Shown: positions 1-12,680 of the stretch, piece after piece | Position numbering within the stretch: position 1 is the stretch's first letter | How the letters are laid out: every line of letters starts with the position of its first letter | NCBI RefSeq assembly: GCF_021134715.1 | Contig: NC_060020.1 | Span: 4,092,001-4,156,000, forward strand | DNA length: 64,000 bases | Source of the DNA: Daphnia pulex | Lineage: Eukaryota > Arthropoda > Branchiopoda > Diplostraca > Daphniidae | Reading direction: 5' to 3' | Position numbers and translations under genes: made by a program | Notes under the pieces: model-generated | The model's input: the letters and a program-made list of their open reading frames with translations, nothing else | Databases searched by the model: none | Told to the model about the DNA's origin: nothing

Positions 1-86
1 AAGGCCAAACCAATCTGTAAATAAGAAAAGAGATATTGATTAAGTTCGAGATTTTCATTGTTAATTGTGTTTCTAATCTTACGCAG

Positions 87-262
87 AGGGTCTTTGGCTG
101 AAGGCATCACATATACATCTTGCAAAATCTTGGGCTGGTCTCTTAAAGCATTGCTTTGATAAAGAAAAGTGGGTTAACTTGAATGACCTTCTTGCATTAC
201 AAAGGAAACCAACAACTTACTATTCAGCCAAAATTGAATATTCCATAAAAACAGGTTGGTAA
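87..262 (+). CDS. Partial gene, terminal coding exon, function unknown
   Basis: A single open exon follows a good acceptor (pyrimidine tract then ACGCAG at 81-86). It enters in phase 2 and reads 58 codons to TAA at 260-262. The peptide starts GLWLKASHIHLAKSWAGLL and ends EYSIKTGW. It is basic and rich in Lys, Leu and Trp, with no motif I recognise. The other two frames close early. A donor-like GTAAGT overlaps the stop (259-264), but splicing to the next AG (near 284) also gives an immediate TGA, so the protein ends here either way. The rest of the gene lies left of the window. Confidence 0.45.
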
Positions 263-995
263 GTACCCATTACCTCCTGTGTGTCTTTATCTAGAAAATG
301 GGGTTCTGAAGTAATATTTCGAAATTCCATTTTCAAATCCTTTGGCACTCGAGCAGTTTAAGTTATGCTACTCAATTAATTCTACAAATGAATCCAATTT
401 TATTGAGGAAATGGCATTCCAAGTAAATTACAAAACAAATACGAACTTTGGACGCATAGTGCAGCCATCTGCCATGTTAGTTAGTAAAACAAGAAATATT
501 TCTTTTTACTAAGATTATGTGACGATAATGGTATCACATACATTTTGAAATTTTTTATTCTTTATTTTTTTAATGCATTGCAGTTTTTTAAATGAATAGA
601 ATATTAATATTTCGGTTGTAAAAAAGGAACGTTTTAAAAGTTGACCACCAGGGGTCAGGTTCTGATTCATTCCCTTCCCCTTCTAAAGTTAAAGATGTCC
701 GTCGCCACTATTTGAAACGAGCCAGCCTAGAATCGGTTTGTGTGAATTACAATTAACAATTTTTGTCCGTTTAGCTGGCCCGGAACTTGCAATTCATTTG
801 CGTGTCCTATCCGGTAACTTCATCAGGTGTTTATTGTTGCTAAAGTTTCGTGAAACAACTAAAAATCGCATCCTAGTTTCGAGAAGGGTTTGACTGGACT
901 GGGGAAGGGAAACGGTGTTTCGAATGCGCATAGGGACATAAGTTTCCCCGCTGATTGTTGTTCGTTTGGTGTTTGCTGATCTTTTAGTGATAAAA
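263..995. other. Intergenic and presumed 5'UTR of the MBT gene
   Basis: AT-rich, no convincing coding exon. It holds the presumed 3'UTR of the left-edge gene and the promoter and 5'UTR of the L(3)mbt-like gene. A CTCF-like element sits at 645-658. Short antisense open frames over 794-1234 mirror the MBT exon and are not credible. Confidence 0.5.
645..658 (+). promoter_or_regulatory. CTCF-like motif upstream of the MBT gene
   Basis: CCACCAGGGGTCAG differs by one base from the vertebrate-type consensus CCASYAGRKGGCRS. It lies about 340 bp upstream of the start codon. The match is by eye only and binding is untested. Confidence 0.3.
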
Positions 996-3900
996 ATGGA
1001 TTCCGAAATGGAAGTTCCTGATTCGACTTGTCCGACAACAGAAGCGATAATTGCACCAACCATCGAAAACGCAGCACCGGTGACTGGTGCTGGTGAAACC
1101 ACCGTGATCGTTAATCTAATGGAAACAGACACTACATCGGCCGCACCGCCTAGCATTAGTAGTACCGTGGAAGGAGATTCGGCTGCAGTCGTTTCAGCAG
1201 CTAATGTGACTTCTATTAGCAGCAAATATCCCAAACTAAATGCAAGTTGTTTACTATTTACATTTATCTTTTTAAAATGATGGCATTTGCGTCATTTTTA
1301 ACAATTTTTTGTCGTCTGCAATCAGCAGCTCCGGGTGAATGAGTTTGGGATTTACGAACTGGTTCCTGGGGAAGAATCCACGGCCGAAAAGCCTATCGAG
1401 GCCACACCAATGGCAGACGCTGTATCTGCACCAGCAGAGACGAAAGAATCAGTAACCTCAGAACCAATTACTACAACAGCAACGTCCGATAGCGAAGCCA
1501 TTTCCCAACCATCAAAGCCAGGTTTGCCCTTGAGTCGACGTACATTTGTGAAGCATTGGTTTGTCTGACGGGTCCTTTGTTTGCAAACACCAGTAGAGAC
1601 GACTGCTGCCAATGTTGTGACCAACAATAATGGAAGCAGTACGACCAGCAGTAATAATAACGGAGATCGAGAGCGATGGAAGCAAAGATTCCCATCCAAT
1701 ACCAAAGAGAAAGTCGACATCGTCTGCTGCAAACAGTGTGACGGTATATAACCAGAGTTATAATCTATTTTATTTTGGGCGCCAAAATTTCTAGAATATT
1801 GTATTTCCCCTCAGGTTATGGAATTGCAGACGAATTTGTCGATCAAAACTTTTGTTCGGAAAAATGCCGCAAACTCGGCCTTTCGCAGCCGACAAAAACA
1901 AAGGCTGCTGGTAAAGTGGCGGTCAAAAGAAAGTCCACTTCTTCCAACTCTTCTTCCCAGGCAGGAGACGCGGCTAGCAGCGCCGTCGTTGAGTCTTCAC
2001 TAGAAACGTGCAACGAGCAAAACATAAAAGATGAATCAAAGGTAAAATTTAACTATTTCCTTGGACGACGGAATTTAGTGGGATTTATCATTTTTCTCCT
2101 TGAATGATAGCAGGCGAAAACGCCATCGGCGTGGTCTTGGTCCAAATATTTAGAAAGAAGAAGAGCTCAAGCGGCACCTGAACGACTATTTTCAGATCCA
2201 TTTCCATACGGAAAACACGGATTCCGAACAGGAATGAAACTTGAAGGAATCGATCCTGAGCATCAGTCACTATTTTGCGTTATGACTGTTGCTGAAATTC
2301 AAGGTTGAACTTTTATTTCTTATTTTTATTTATTTTTTAATCCTTATTAAATTTATTTTAAACACAAGGTTATCGCGTACGATTGCATTTTGATGGATAT
2401 TCTGATTCACATGATTTCTGGCTGAACGCCGATTCTGAAAATCTTTTCCATTGTGGATGGTGCGAGAAAAATGGCCAAAAACTGCGACCACCCAAGCATT
2501 ATGATTTGGCTCCGTGCCAATCTACATCGTCGCCCCTTCCACCTAATCAACAACAAGCAAGTTCTCAGGCTTTAACGCATGGACGTACTTTTAGTTGGCC
2601 TCAGTACTTGAAATTTACCAGCAGCGCAGCAGCTCCACGGCATTTATTTATTTCAGCACAGAACGAGGTAAGAAGCCAACGCCAAATGTCAAGCAAATTC
2701 TAATAATATCGTTAACTGATATTCATTTGTTTTTCAGTCCCCCGTACCCAGCGCTTTTCGAGTTAAAATGAAATTAGAAGCGGTCGACCGACGCCATTCA
2801 TCGCATACCCTTTGTGTGGCTACGGTTGCGAATGTGATCGGCTCTCGCTTCCTGGTTCATTTTGACGGATGGGATAGCATCTACGATTACTGGGCCGATC
2901 CCTCATGTCCTTATGTTCATCCGGTCGGATGGGCCCAAGAACACAACACGACGCTCACCCCGCCCTGTGGTAAGAAACAAAAAAAGATATTTTCATCATT
3001 CTGCGGTGATATGTTACTGATTCTCGGTTTCGACGTTGACAGACTATGACGCTGATGCGAGTGATTTTGTTTGGGATCATTACCTGGCAAAGACAGGGGC
3101 GACGGCCGTACCTCCACGGGCTTTCAAACCTCGTTCACCCGTCGGATTTAAAACAGGCATGAAGCTCGAATGCGTAGATCCGCGCAACCCACAACTCATT
3201 CGCGTCGCTACCGTGGCAGCTGTTAAGGTACTTGTTGCATCACTCTTTTTAAAATGTCCTTGCAAAATTCATTTTAATACATTTAAAAATGTTTTTCCTT
3301 TTTAATAGGGTTATCGACTAAAAATTCATTTTGATGGTTGGTCTTCCGAATATGACTTTTGGACGGATGACGATTGGCCAGACCTGCATCCACCTGGATG
3401 GTGCTTGAAAACGGGACACCCGCTTCAACCGCCTTTTGTGTCCTCAAATGGTCCCGTTTCCAACGAAGGCGAATGCGCTACTCCTGGTTGTACCGGTGTT
3501 GGGCACATAGAGGGTGCACGATATGCCACTCATACCAGCACCGATCACTGCCCCTATTCCAATGCCAACTTGCATCGTGAGAATCCAGCATTTCCCGATC
3601 GTCTAACAGGCGAGGAGATTGATCCAGTTGTACAGCGTTCGGCTTCCCCGGCAGCTGCTGTGGCCTCGGCGGAAGAACAACCTGTGAAAGAAGAGCCCAG
3701 TAAAAGTGGGAAAACCAAAGCAGTTAACATTAAAGCTGAGCCGGGAGATTCTAGCAGTAATGCCACGTCAACTGCAGAAGCGTCTTCGCCACCTCCACAA
3801 CCTTCGTCGAACGCTAGCAAAATGGAAAAGTCTAAAGCTTCGCAGAGTATTGACCTACCAGTCAAGAGCGAATCAGAAGCCGAGCTCAATAACCGACTTA

Positions 3901-4690
3901 TCCAAGTTGATCTCAGACCTGAAAGTCCTCCACTAGAACAGCAATACGACTCTTTGGAGGCCCTTACACCACCACCACCCAAGAAAATGTAAGTACAAGT
4001 TGAAAAGAAATTCAAATAGTGACACAATTCATTTATTTGCCTTTTTCCTTTTAGGAGAATTTCCTTTTTTACGGGTAAAACAGCAGCTAGTGAGATTGTT
4101 CGGCGGAAATCTGCTCCAATAGAAGGCAATGGTGATGTGACAAACGATCAAAGCCTTCCAGTTGCCGAACGCAAACAACAGGAAGAGTCGAGCCGTAACT
4201 CTTTGGGAGGTCCTAATGACCAACTTGACGCCTCAATGAGCGGTTCCGTGCCAACGAAAAAATCGGTGCATTCAGGCTATTCAATGATGAACTTCCCTGC
4301 CAATTCCAATCTGACAACGCCAATGTGTTGGTCCAAACATGCCGCACTCCTCGGCGATGTTGTTGGGATCGATACATCTAATCAAGTGACTCGCTGGTCT
4401 TGCGATCAAGTTATGGATTTCTTGGCCAAATTCGGTGTCAATAAAGTCATGTTGGAGAAATTCAAACAAGAGGTCTGTTCAACTGCTAAATTTTTTGGTT
4501 TATACGGTATTTATTTTAATTGTTTTGATTACAGGAAATTGATGGAGAGGCGCTCCTGTTTTTGTCTCAAAGCGATCTTACCGATTTGCTTGGTGTCAAG
4601 TTGGGACCGGCCATTAAGATTCGCAACGCTCTTCTTTTGATGAAAGAAAAGGCCAAATCTGCAATGCCCGCCAACGAGTCGCATTCTTAG
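996..4690 (+). CDS. L3MBTL: L(3)mbt-like MBT-domain chromatin protein
   Basis: Eleven coding exons: 996-1241, 1326-1521, 1594-1743, 1815-2041, 2114-2303, 2369-2667, 2738-2969, 3043-3227, 3309-3988, 4055-4472, 4535-4690; about 992 aa. Domains in order: FCS-type zinc finger (CCKQC...FCSEKC) at the exon 3/4 join; three MBT repeats (about residues 277-617), each with the FDGW/FDGY...YDYW/HDFW core; a C2HC finger (C-x4-C...GH...H...C) near 630-665; acidic and Ser/Pro-rich linker; C-terminal SAM domain from VTRWSCDQVMDFLAKFG to the end. This order matches Drosophila l(3)mbt. The family reads mono- and dimethyl-lysine on histones and represses germline and Hippo-type target genes. Start: first ATG of exon 1; a second in-frame ATG lies four codons on. 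Exon 1 appears to end at a GC donor. AATAAA at 4697-4702 is only 7 bp past the stop, so the 3'UTR is very short. Confidence 0.93.
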
Positions 4691-5681
4691 ACTAATAATA
4701 AAATTTAAATTTAATTATATGGTTGTCTCATCCTGTTTGTTTGTTCTATGCGATGTACCATGAACGAATCGAGATAACCTCTAGCTCGAATGATTCTCAA
4801 TCCCGACTGCACACAATTTACTTTTTTTGTGTATTAAAATTCAGTTTTCCAGTTCTTTCTATCTCTCTCCTTTTTTTTACATTTTTCGTGTCAAGTCCAA
4901 TAAAAACACTGATATGTGTCTTTGTTTTTGCAAGAAGCCACTCGTTTTTTCCCCCCACATACTTGATCCAAAAGCGCGTCTCATTGATTTTGTTTTCAGA
5001 CAGACGTCAACCAGATGGTAGTGATTGCATATTTTTTAAAATAGTTTGCATCATTAAGACTGAACGAAAAGTTAAACGAAACGGAAAAAATTGTCACCAA
5101 CTGTTCAAAAAAGGGAGTAAAAAAAAGACATTGATGACCCCTCGATATAGCCTCTGGCGATAACAAACCTGATGACTTTAACAGAAGAGGACAGGACAAA
5201 AGAACCAAACACGACACCAGCAGTAGGGAAAAAAAGGGGGTGGTGCTCTGGCGGAGAAAAGAGCAACTTCTTTAAGAAGCTAGCTCTTTTTGTGGCTGGT
5301 GCTTTGGTGTGGCTTTTCAGTGTTCAAGGTGGAGTGCTGAGACATTTGACGTTGGTTTGCGTTTAGTGGCATGTTTGATGTTTTACAGGGAAATAGATTG
5401 AGAAAAACGAGCAAACTCTGCATTTTAGCAGAAAGTATACACAGTATTGGTTGTTTCAATGGCAAAATGAAGAAAGTGTAGTGGTATTTATTGTTGAGAA
5501 GAGCTCTTAAGAAGAGGTCAGTCATCTTGGTTGGCCCCTTCGAATAAAAAAAGTGCGTCTGTTGCTCGAGGGGTTGAAAAGTCGTCTCTCCCTACAAGGA
5601 ACCTATACTGCTGGGCAGGCTAAACCAGCATTTGACTAAATCAAGATACCGATTGTTCCGTCCGAAAATCTCAATCAGAAA
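4691..5681. other. Intergenic, Frizzled promoter and 5'UTR
   Basis: Poly(A) signal for the MBT gene at 4697-4702, then T-rich sequence. Small open frames (4723-5163, 5172-5366, 5280-5525) have low-complexity translations and no domain. The rest is presumed promoter and leader of the Frizzled gene. Confidence 0.5.
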
Positions 5682-8122
5682 ATGTCTCTTTACAAAAGTG
5701 TTATTTTCGCCTCCATCCTGGCTTTGTTGCTAACTGTTGTAACTGTTAGCTCCACCATTTCTGATCGAGACAGTTTGCCTCACCATGGCAGGTGTGAAGC
5801 CATCACAATTCCCTTGTGTAAAGATATTCTTTATAATGAGACTATCTTCCCAAACCTGCTTAACCACCAAAAACAAGAAGATGCTGGACTGGAAGTCCAC
5901 CAGTTTTATCCACTGGTGAAGGTCAAATGCAGCCCAGACTTGCAGATCTTCCTTTGCTCTGTCTACGCTCCTGTGTGCACGGTTCTGGACAAGCCCATCC
6001 CTCCTTGTCGTTCCCTCTGCTTGTCAGCTCGCAGTGGCTGTGAGGGACTCATGAACAAGTTTGGTTTTCAGTGGCCGGAAAGCTTAGAATGCAGCAGATA
6101 TCCTGAAGGTGGTGCAGCTGGAGAACTATGTGTTGGAGAAAACAATACAAGCTCAGGGACTAGCCACGGTGGAAATGATGGCTACAGGCCTCCTTACAAA
6201 GTTTCAGGTAAGCTACTTTTATTTCTAAATTTTCAATTAAAAAAATTATTGGAACAAACAACTTTTTGTGGTATAGGTGGACTAGGTGGAGTACCCAACT
6301 ATCCCAGAAATCCTCTAAATGAATTAGGCAATTACCCTGGTGTCTATCCTGGAGGACCAGGCGGATCTGTTGTTGGTGGTAGTCCTCCAGGCTATGGCGC
6401 AGGCTCCAATTGGTACGGGGGACCAAGTGGCATCCGATCAGGATTCACCTCAGTCAATAGCAACTACTCTCGCGATCATGGATTTATTTGCCCTGCTCAG
6501 TTCCGGGTGCCAAAAGGTCTTGACTATGTCGTTCGGGTCGGAGGGAAAGTCTATCCGGATTGCGGTGCCCCCTGTAAGGGCATGTTCTTCAACGAAAGCG
6601 AAGTTCGTTTTTCACGTGTTTGGATCGTGGTCTGGGGTGCCATCTGCATGGCATCTTGTCTCTTCACTGTAATTATTCCAGCTATTTTATCAATGTTTTA
6701 CATGCAGGTGGTAATTAATGCTCTTTTTTTTTGAAAAATTCAGGTTCTGACTTTCTTGTTGGACGTACGCCGATTCCGCTACCCTGAGCGGCCCGTCGTC
6801 TTCCTTTCAGTGTGCTATTTTATGGTGGCACTGGCCTACGTCATAGGATACGCCATGGGGGATTCTGTATCGTGTAATGCGCCATTTGATCCGCCACAAG
6901 ATTTTTCAGTCGATAAAGCCGACATGGTTGAAACCATCACCCAGGTGCAGTATATAAAAATCTTAAAAATAGCCACACATTCAGTTTTCATCATCTCAAC
7001 TTTTCCATAGGGAACGAAACGCGAATCTTGCACAATCCTCTTCATGTTGCTCTACTATTTTGAAATGGCTGCCAATCTCTGGTGGGTCGTCTTGACGCTT
7101 ACTTGGTTCCTCGCAGCCGGTCTCAAGTGGGGTCACGAACCTATCGAAGCCAAGTCTCATTATTTCCATCTGGTGACGTGGGCCCTCCCTGCTGCTCTGA
7201 CCATCGCCATTTTAGCCATGGGCAAAGTCGAAGGTGTGTGTGTTGCTTACAAATAGACTCGTTTGTATTTTTCTTTCTAAATCCGTTTTGCTGTTCTACT
7301 GGTATCGTACCCTTAGGCGACGTGTTGAGCGGTGTGTGTTCGGTTGGCATTTGGGATATGTCTGCCTTAAGACTCTTCGTACTGGCGCCTCTATTCCTTT
7401 TCCTCATCGTCGGCACCATTTTCTTATTGGGCGGATTCATCTCTCTATTTCGGGTACGTGTGTCTTGTTGAATTCTTTTCCATAACAAAGTTGTTATTTT
7501 CTTTATGTGAATTTTTTATAGGTGAGAACGTTGATGAAGAGCGGAGGAACCAAAACGGATAAGCTAGAAAAGTTCATGCTGCGCATTGGAATCTATTCCT
7601 TTTTATACACAGTACCGGCCATCATTGTTATCGCATGCCTTCTTCACGAACAGGTCAGTCGTGAGTTTCCCTTTCGGCGAAATTCTTCTCACGTCAACCA
7701 CCTATAAATATTCTAACATGTATTTTTATCTATATAAAGGCTTTCTTCGATTCCTGGATGTTGAGATGGCAAGAGGACAAATGCCGTGACCCACAGTGGA
7801 TCAAATTTGTTTTTGCCTGCCCGTCACAGAGTCTAGCTTATGCCAAAGGCGCCGGCGGTTACCCTACGGCTCCTACCTACCCGAAACCGGAATTCGCCGT
7901 TTTTATGATCAAGTATGTGATTGATTTCCTTGAAGACATGCCCGCCGGTATTCCCATAAAAATAACTCGTTTCGGTTTTTCCCCCATAGGTATCTGATGA
8001 TGTTGATTGTCGGAATCAGCTCCGGCTTTTGGGTCATGTCCTCCAAGACGTTGGCTACGTGGAGCAACTTTTATCGCCGTCTCTTTTGGTTGAAACCGGA
8101 ACCGACGGGAGTTTATGTCTGA
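5682..8122 (+). CDS. fz: Frizzled-1 Wnt receptor
   Basis: Eight exons: 5682-6207, 6277-6668, 6744-6944, 7011-7233, 7317-7453, 7522-7653, 7740-7912, 7990-8122; 638 aa. It begins with a signal peptide (hydrophobic run from about residue 5 to 25). The cysteine-rich domain follows ([15 protein letters not shown]... to SLECSRYP), with family hallmarks such as [21 protein letters not shown] Gly/Pro/Tyr-rich linker unlike most orthologues comes next, then seven transmembrane segments. The cytoplasmic tail has the Dishevelled-binding KTxxxW (KTLATW) and ends VYV, a PDZ-ligand-like terminus close to the AYV of fly Fz. The CRD wording ([12 protein letters not shown]) places it in the Fz1/2/7 class. Exon 2 ends at ACT|gtaatt (6668) because this restores the conserved CLFTVLTFLLD of TM1. 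It acts at the plasma membrane in Wnt/beta-catenin and planar polarity signalling. Confidence 0.95.
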
Positions 8123-10124
8123 ACTAGCATCACTGACTGGACTTCCTTTTAACCATTTCTCCCTCCAAACATCCACACATTATTAACTCATTTCGGGAGG
8201 TTGCAATTGCCCCTGCCTATTTGTTCTGTCTACCGCGTCTCATCAGCTCAGTTTTTTTTTTCTCCCGCTCTCTCTCGTCTTGGCGTCGTTAACAAACAAA
8301 ATGTAAATAGCCAATTATGAACGACGAACAGCAATTTTCCCCTTTTTTTTTAGTGATGTCTCGTCGCATTGCGATGAAGAACAAAAAGAAAAATGCCTTT
8401 TAATTTGCGTCCCCTTAAGATGGCCCTCGGACCTTTTACTCAATTGCATGACGGTATCACTTCACCATGAACACGCAAGAGCCATCCAGTTGTTTACTCG
8501 TTTCACACCCATTAACAAGTGAAAAAAAATCGTTCTTATTTGATTGACTTTTTAATATTGATAAATTGAGCAGCTCGCGTGTTTCGTTCAGTGCTGCATA
8601 CGATGTTTTGTCTGACGTTATTGTCCTCCCCCAATGTCGTTCTTATCGTTATGTAACCGTTAGCGCATTCTCTTTTGATGGCGACCGTTAAGAGGGGAAA
8701 CAAATCATGCCGAATCACCTGTTTGTTCCGTGCACATTGCGTTAACAACATTTTTTCATCTGGTAGGAAACAACCTTATAACCATCAGAATACACTGCAA
8801 CCTGTTTTCGTAACGAAAAAAAAACATTTAATGGGCTATCTTTCAATCAATTTTCGAGTGTTTTCTTGAAGCGTTTCCTTCTACTATTTAACAATGCCGA
8901 ACGAGATAAAATCGTGAATTCTAACAAATCAGATAACAAAAAACTCGTTCCGCTTGCTAAGCCAGTTGTCATTGGAAACCATTAGTTTGCATCTACACAC
9001 ACGGAACACCTGGAAACAAGAATGCATGGAAAAGAGAAAGTTTGAAGATAGTATTTTGTCCTTGAACATGTCAGATAACTTGATTACGATTAACTAAAAT
9101 ATTGATTAATACTGCATTTGAACATCAGCGGGTTTTATTAAACGTCTAAACTTAATCAAATTTAAAGGACTTCGAATGAAGTTGTTCTCGTCATTAATAA
9201 TGCAAAGTAAATGGTTTTTATCAATTTCTAAAAATTGACAAAAAGGCATTTTCAACTATCAAGATTTTTGCTGTTATGAAGCTTTGCATCTGTGTCATCA
9301 TGTCACGTTTGTGTATCAACGGAGAAGAAGATTAGAATCGTTAAGTCAAGTAGACTGAAATTCTACTTTGCCATGTGTTGAACAAAAAAACTGGAAAAAT
9401 CCATTTAAAGGCGTATTCTAACTGCATGTTGTCTAGTGACAAAATTCACGACAGTAATTTTCAAGTCGTTGGCGTTGTTGAAGTTTCAAGTTTCAATTTG
9501 TAATTTTTTAAAAGTGCGTTCTGCGTTGTGCGCCTTTTGACTTTTCATTAGTCGTGGCACTCTGGCGGTCTAACCATAGATAAAGAAGACTGGTTTCGCA
9601 TGTCCTATCCTTTTAGCCCTATCCCTACTGACCCCGAGTTTCTGTTTTGCTTGTCCTGCCCCAAGCGGATAAACTGCTGTACTGCACCGTGGCTACCAAG
9701 GGTGTTGCAGACGAAAGTTGTTTTCCTTCTGTCTTGGTAAAATTCTTTGCTGGCGTTTAAAAGTTCTAGGTAATTTTTTCATACAAATTTTTACTTAAAA
9801 GTCATTTTGTATTAAATTTTGACGTTTGCCAATTGCAAAAGCAGAGAAATCATTTGAATGATTGCAATGGAATAGATGTAAGCAGAGTGTAGAGAACAAA
9901 ACGTACACTAGAGGGCAGGACAAGCAAAACAGAATCGGGAAAATCGGAGGAAGGGTAGCAAGAATTCTGGCGACAGTTGGCCATGTTAATTTTCTTATGG
10001 ACAGCATCAACCAGTGGTCTTTGTCTATGGTCTAACCGTGTACCTACAGCAGTAGGCAAGCTGTTTATCCTCACCTTCTGCTTTTTTTCTGTTAAATTTG
10101 TAAACTTCCTAAAAATACAAAAAT
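8123..10124. other. Intergenic: Frizzled 3'UTR and CDC23 promoter
   Basis: T/A-rich, with no supported exon on either strand. It begins with the Frizzled 3'UTR and ends with the CDC23 leader. A CTCF-like element lies at 9906-9918. I saw no tRNA or snRNA signatures. Confidence 0.5.
9906..9918 (+). promoter_or_regulatory. CTCF-like motif upstream of CDC23
   Basis: CACTAGAGGGCAG matches the CTCF core from its second base onward and lies about 210 bp upstream of the CDC23 start codon. Sequence similarity only. Confidence 0.35.
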
Positions 10125-12680
10125 ATGGCTGTCGTATTAGACGAATTCAATTTCGAAACTCTAGCTATAGCGCAAGATCTTTTAAATGCTGGCGAAGAAT
10201 GTACTTTGAGAGGTCTAAACTATACTGCCAAATGGTATTCAAATTCATACCTATTTTTGTTATGTTTACTATGTGAACATTGTCTCCTATTGTTTTGCTG
10301 TCATTTTATGCAGGCTTGCTGAATTGGATTTTGCCGTATCACAAAAACTGAATCCAGATGTTGCTGACAGTCTTGAATACCAACAGCCCAAAAGAAAAGG
10401 AAGGGCTCGATATATTTTGGCAAAAAAATATTTTGATGTTAAAGAATACAGCAGGTTGGTTGAATAAATCAGTGAATTGGTCGTTGGCACTAAATTTAAC
10501 TCACACCATTTGTGTTTTGTTTTCCAGATGTGCTCATTACACACAAGAATGCACAGACTCTGTTTCCGTGTTCTTGCATTACTATTCTAGGTACATGGCC
10601 GGTGAGAAGACCATTGTTGAGGATGAAAGTGACAAATCAAGTAAATTAAAATCATTTCTTTTATATTTCTTCAATTTAAAATGTGTAATTTTTTCAGGTG
10701 AAACAAGATTAGCTCATTTGAAACTACTGCATCATGATTTAGGAAGGTTAAGGAATACTCCTAAATGGGATGGTTATCTCTGCTATTTGTATGGTTTAGT
10801 ATTGAGAAAAATGGACCTTCCTCATTCACTTCAAGTTCTTCAAGATTCTGTCAATCTGAATCCACTTAACTGGGCTGCCTGGCTTGAACTTGCAAATTTG
10901 ATTAAAAACAGTGAAATGGTATACGAAAGAGCCATATAGTGTTATTTAAAGCTTTTATTTAATTAATAGCATTTATTATCTTTATTTTTAGCTCAATCAA
11001 CTGAAATTACCTGATTGCTGGATGAAGTTTCTTTTTATGGGGCACATTTTAGGTGAGCTTCATTTAGATGAAGCAGCACTTAACTTGTATGAAAAACTTC
11101 ACCAAGGAGTGTTTGAACATAGTCTATACATCAAGAGTCAAATTGCAAAAATTTACTACAGTTTAAGAGGTTGTGAAACAAGCAAAACATTTAAGTCATA
11201 TTTATCAATTGTTCTGATTTTTCATTTTTTTTTCATTCGTAGATGGAATTCAAGCTGCTACAAAATTCAGTGAAATTCGCGAGGAAGACCCTTATTGCCT
11301 TGACGCCATGGATGTTTACTCTAACGTTCTTTACGTTCAAATTAATCAGCCTGAATTGGCGCAACTAGCCCATCAGGCCTTTGCAGTAGACAAATATCGA
11401 GTAGAGACTTGTTGCATCGTTGGTGAGTTTCTAAACATAGTGTTTGTCGTTTATTTCACTATATTTATATTTTTAAAGGAAATTATTACGGCTTACGGGG
11501 TCAGCACGAGAAGGCTGTTCTCTACCTTCAAAGAGCTTTAAGACTTAATCCTCATTATTCTTACGGTAATATAGTTTAGCGTAAATAAATAAACAAAGTT
11601 TCCTGTTTTAACCATATAAATAAATAATGTAGCTTGGACTATCATGGGCCACGAAAACATTGAAATGAAGAACTCTAACGCAGCTATTGCTTGCTACAGA
11701 AAAGCTACTGGTATTATTTTGTTTAACTTTTTCTTTTTAACACATTGTATTTTACTCATCGATTACTCGACATTTACGCCTGCATTAGAGATGAACATGC
11801 GTGATTTCAGAGCCTGGTATGGACTGGGCCAAGCCTATGAAATCTTAAAAATGCCTCTGTACAGCCTTTATTATTACCGAATGGCACAGTCGCTGAAGCC
11901 TGATGATTCTCGTATGCTGGTGGCTTTGGGTGATGCCTACGACAAACTAGAAAGATTGCATGACGCCAAAAAATGTTACTGGAAAGCCCACTGTGTAGGC
12001 GACTTGGAATGCATTGCTCTATTGCGACTTGCCAAGTAAGTGAAAATCGCACACTAGCTCCTACGTGTTGTTGTTTTTATTCTCTTTTTTTGTAAATCTA
12101 ATTTCAAAGGACTTACGATAAGCTGAAAGAGACTGATCACGCAGCAGCGGCTTACTGCGATTATTTGCGCGATAGCGAAAAACAGGGATCTGGAGAAGGG
12201 GACGACCATCACGGCCAAGCCTACCTCTATCTAGCTAGTTACTAGTAATTTTACAATTATCTCTTACAATAATCTCGTGCTGTTATCTAAATTATCTGTT
12301 GTGTTACAGCCTGTCCAAAGGCCCTCAGTTCCTTGACCTAGCCCGCGAATACGCCCAGAAATGCGTAGAGTATCCAACGGTATTGCCAATGGCTCTCTTA
12401 TCATTTGTCAATTATCTAAATTTTAACTGGGAAACTTTATTTTTTGTAGACGCTTGCTGACGGTAAAGCCTTGTTACGCGAAGTTGTGCAGCGATGTCAG
12501 GAAGAAAACTCTCGAGTAAATTTAACGCTTCCATAAAATTAAAATTGGGTTTCGTTTCTATTTGTGGCTATATGCGTATAATTAAATGATTTCTAGGATC
12601 AAAATTCGATATTCAGTAGCCGGCAACCACTCCGTCGCGTTGGTGGGGAGGATTCGCTCAACTTGGTATTTACGCCTTGA
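10125..12680 (+). CDS. CDC23: Anaphase-promoting complex subunit 8 (CDC23)
   Basis: Thirteen exons: 10125-10234, 10314-10454, 10528-10640, 10698-10918, 10992-11169, 11243-11422, 11479-11565, 11633-11710, 11789-12035, 12110-12244, 12310-12379, 12450-12515, 12597-12680; 569 aa. The N-terminal APC8 region (AKKYFDVKEYSRCAHYTQ) is followed by an array of TPR repeats, e.g. WTIMGHENIEMKNSNAAIAC and WYGLGQAYEILKMPLYSLYY. CDC23 is a TPR-lobe scaffold of the APC/C ubiquitin ligase that drives mitotic exit in the nucleus and cytoplasm. The last exon matters: reading through the donor at 12516 gives a TAA at 12534-12536, whereas splicing to 12597 gives a tail with PLRRVGGEDSLNLVFTP. That resembles the RRV...LNL...TP end of vertebrate CDC23 as I remember it, so I prefer the spliced form. 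Confidence 0.95.

Noticed and set aside
3554-4129. 191-codon antisense frame over the MBT gene
   Set aside because: Mirrors Ser/Glu-rich sense codons and crosses an intron.
6669-6743. Alternative Frizzled donor at CAG|gtggta (6707/6708), adding 13 residues in TM1
   Set aside because: It would leave a 36-bp intron, too short, and would break the conserved CLFTVLTFL segment; the donor at 6669 restores it.
12516-12536. CDC23 ending at TAA 12534-12536 without the last splice
   Set aside because: Splicing to 12597 gives a tail that resembles the conserved CDC23 C-terminus, with a good donor and acceptor.
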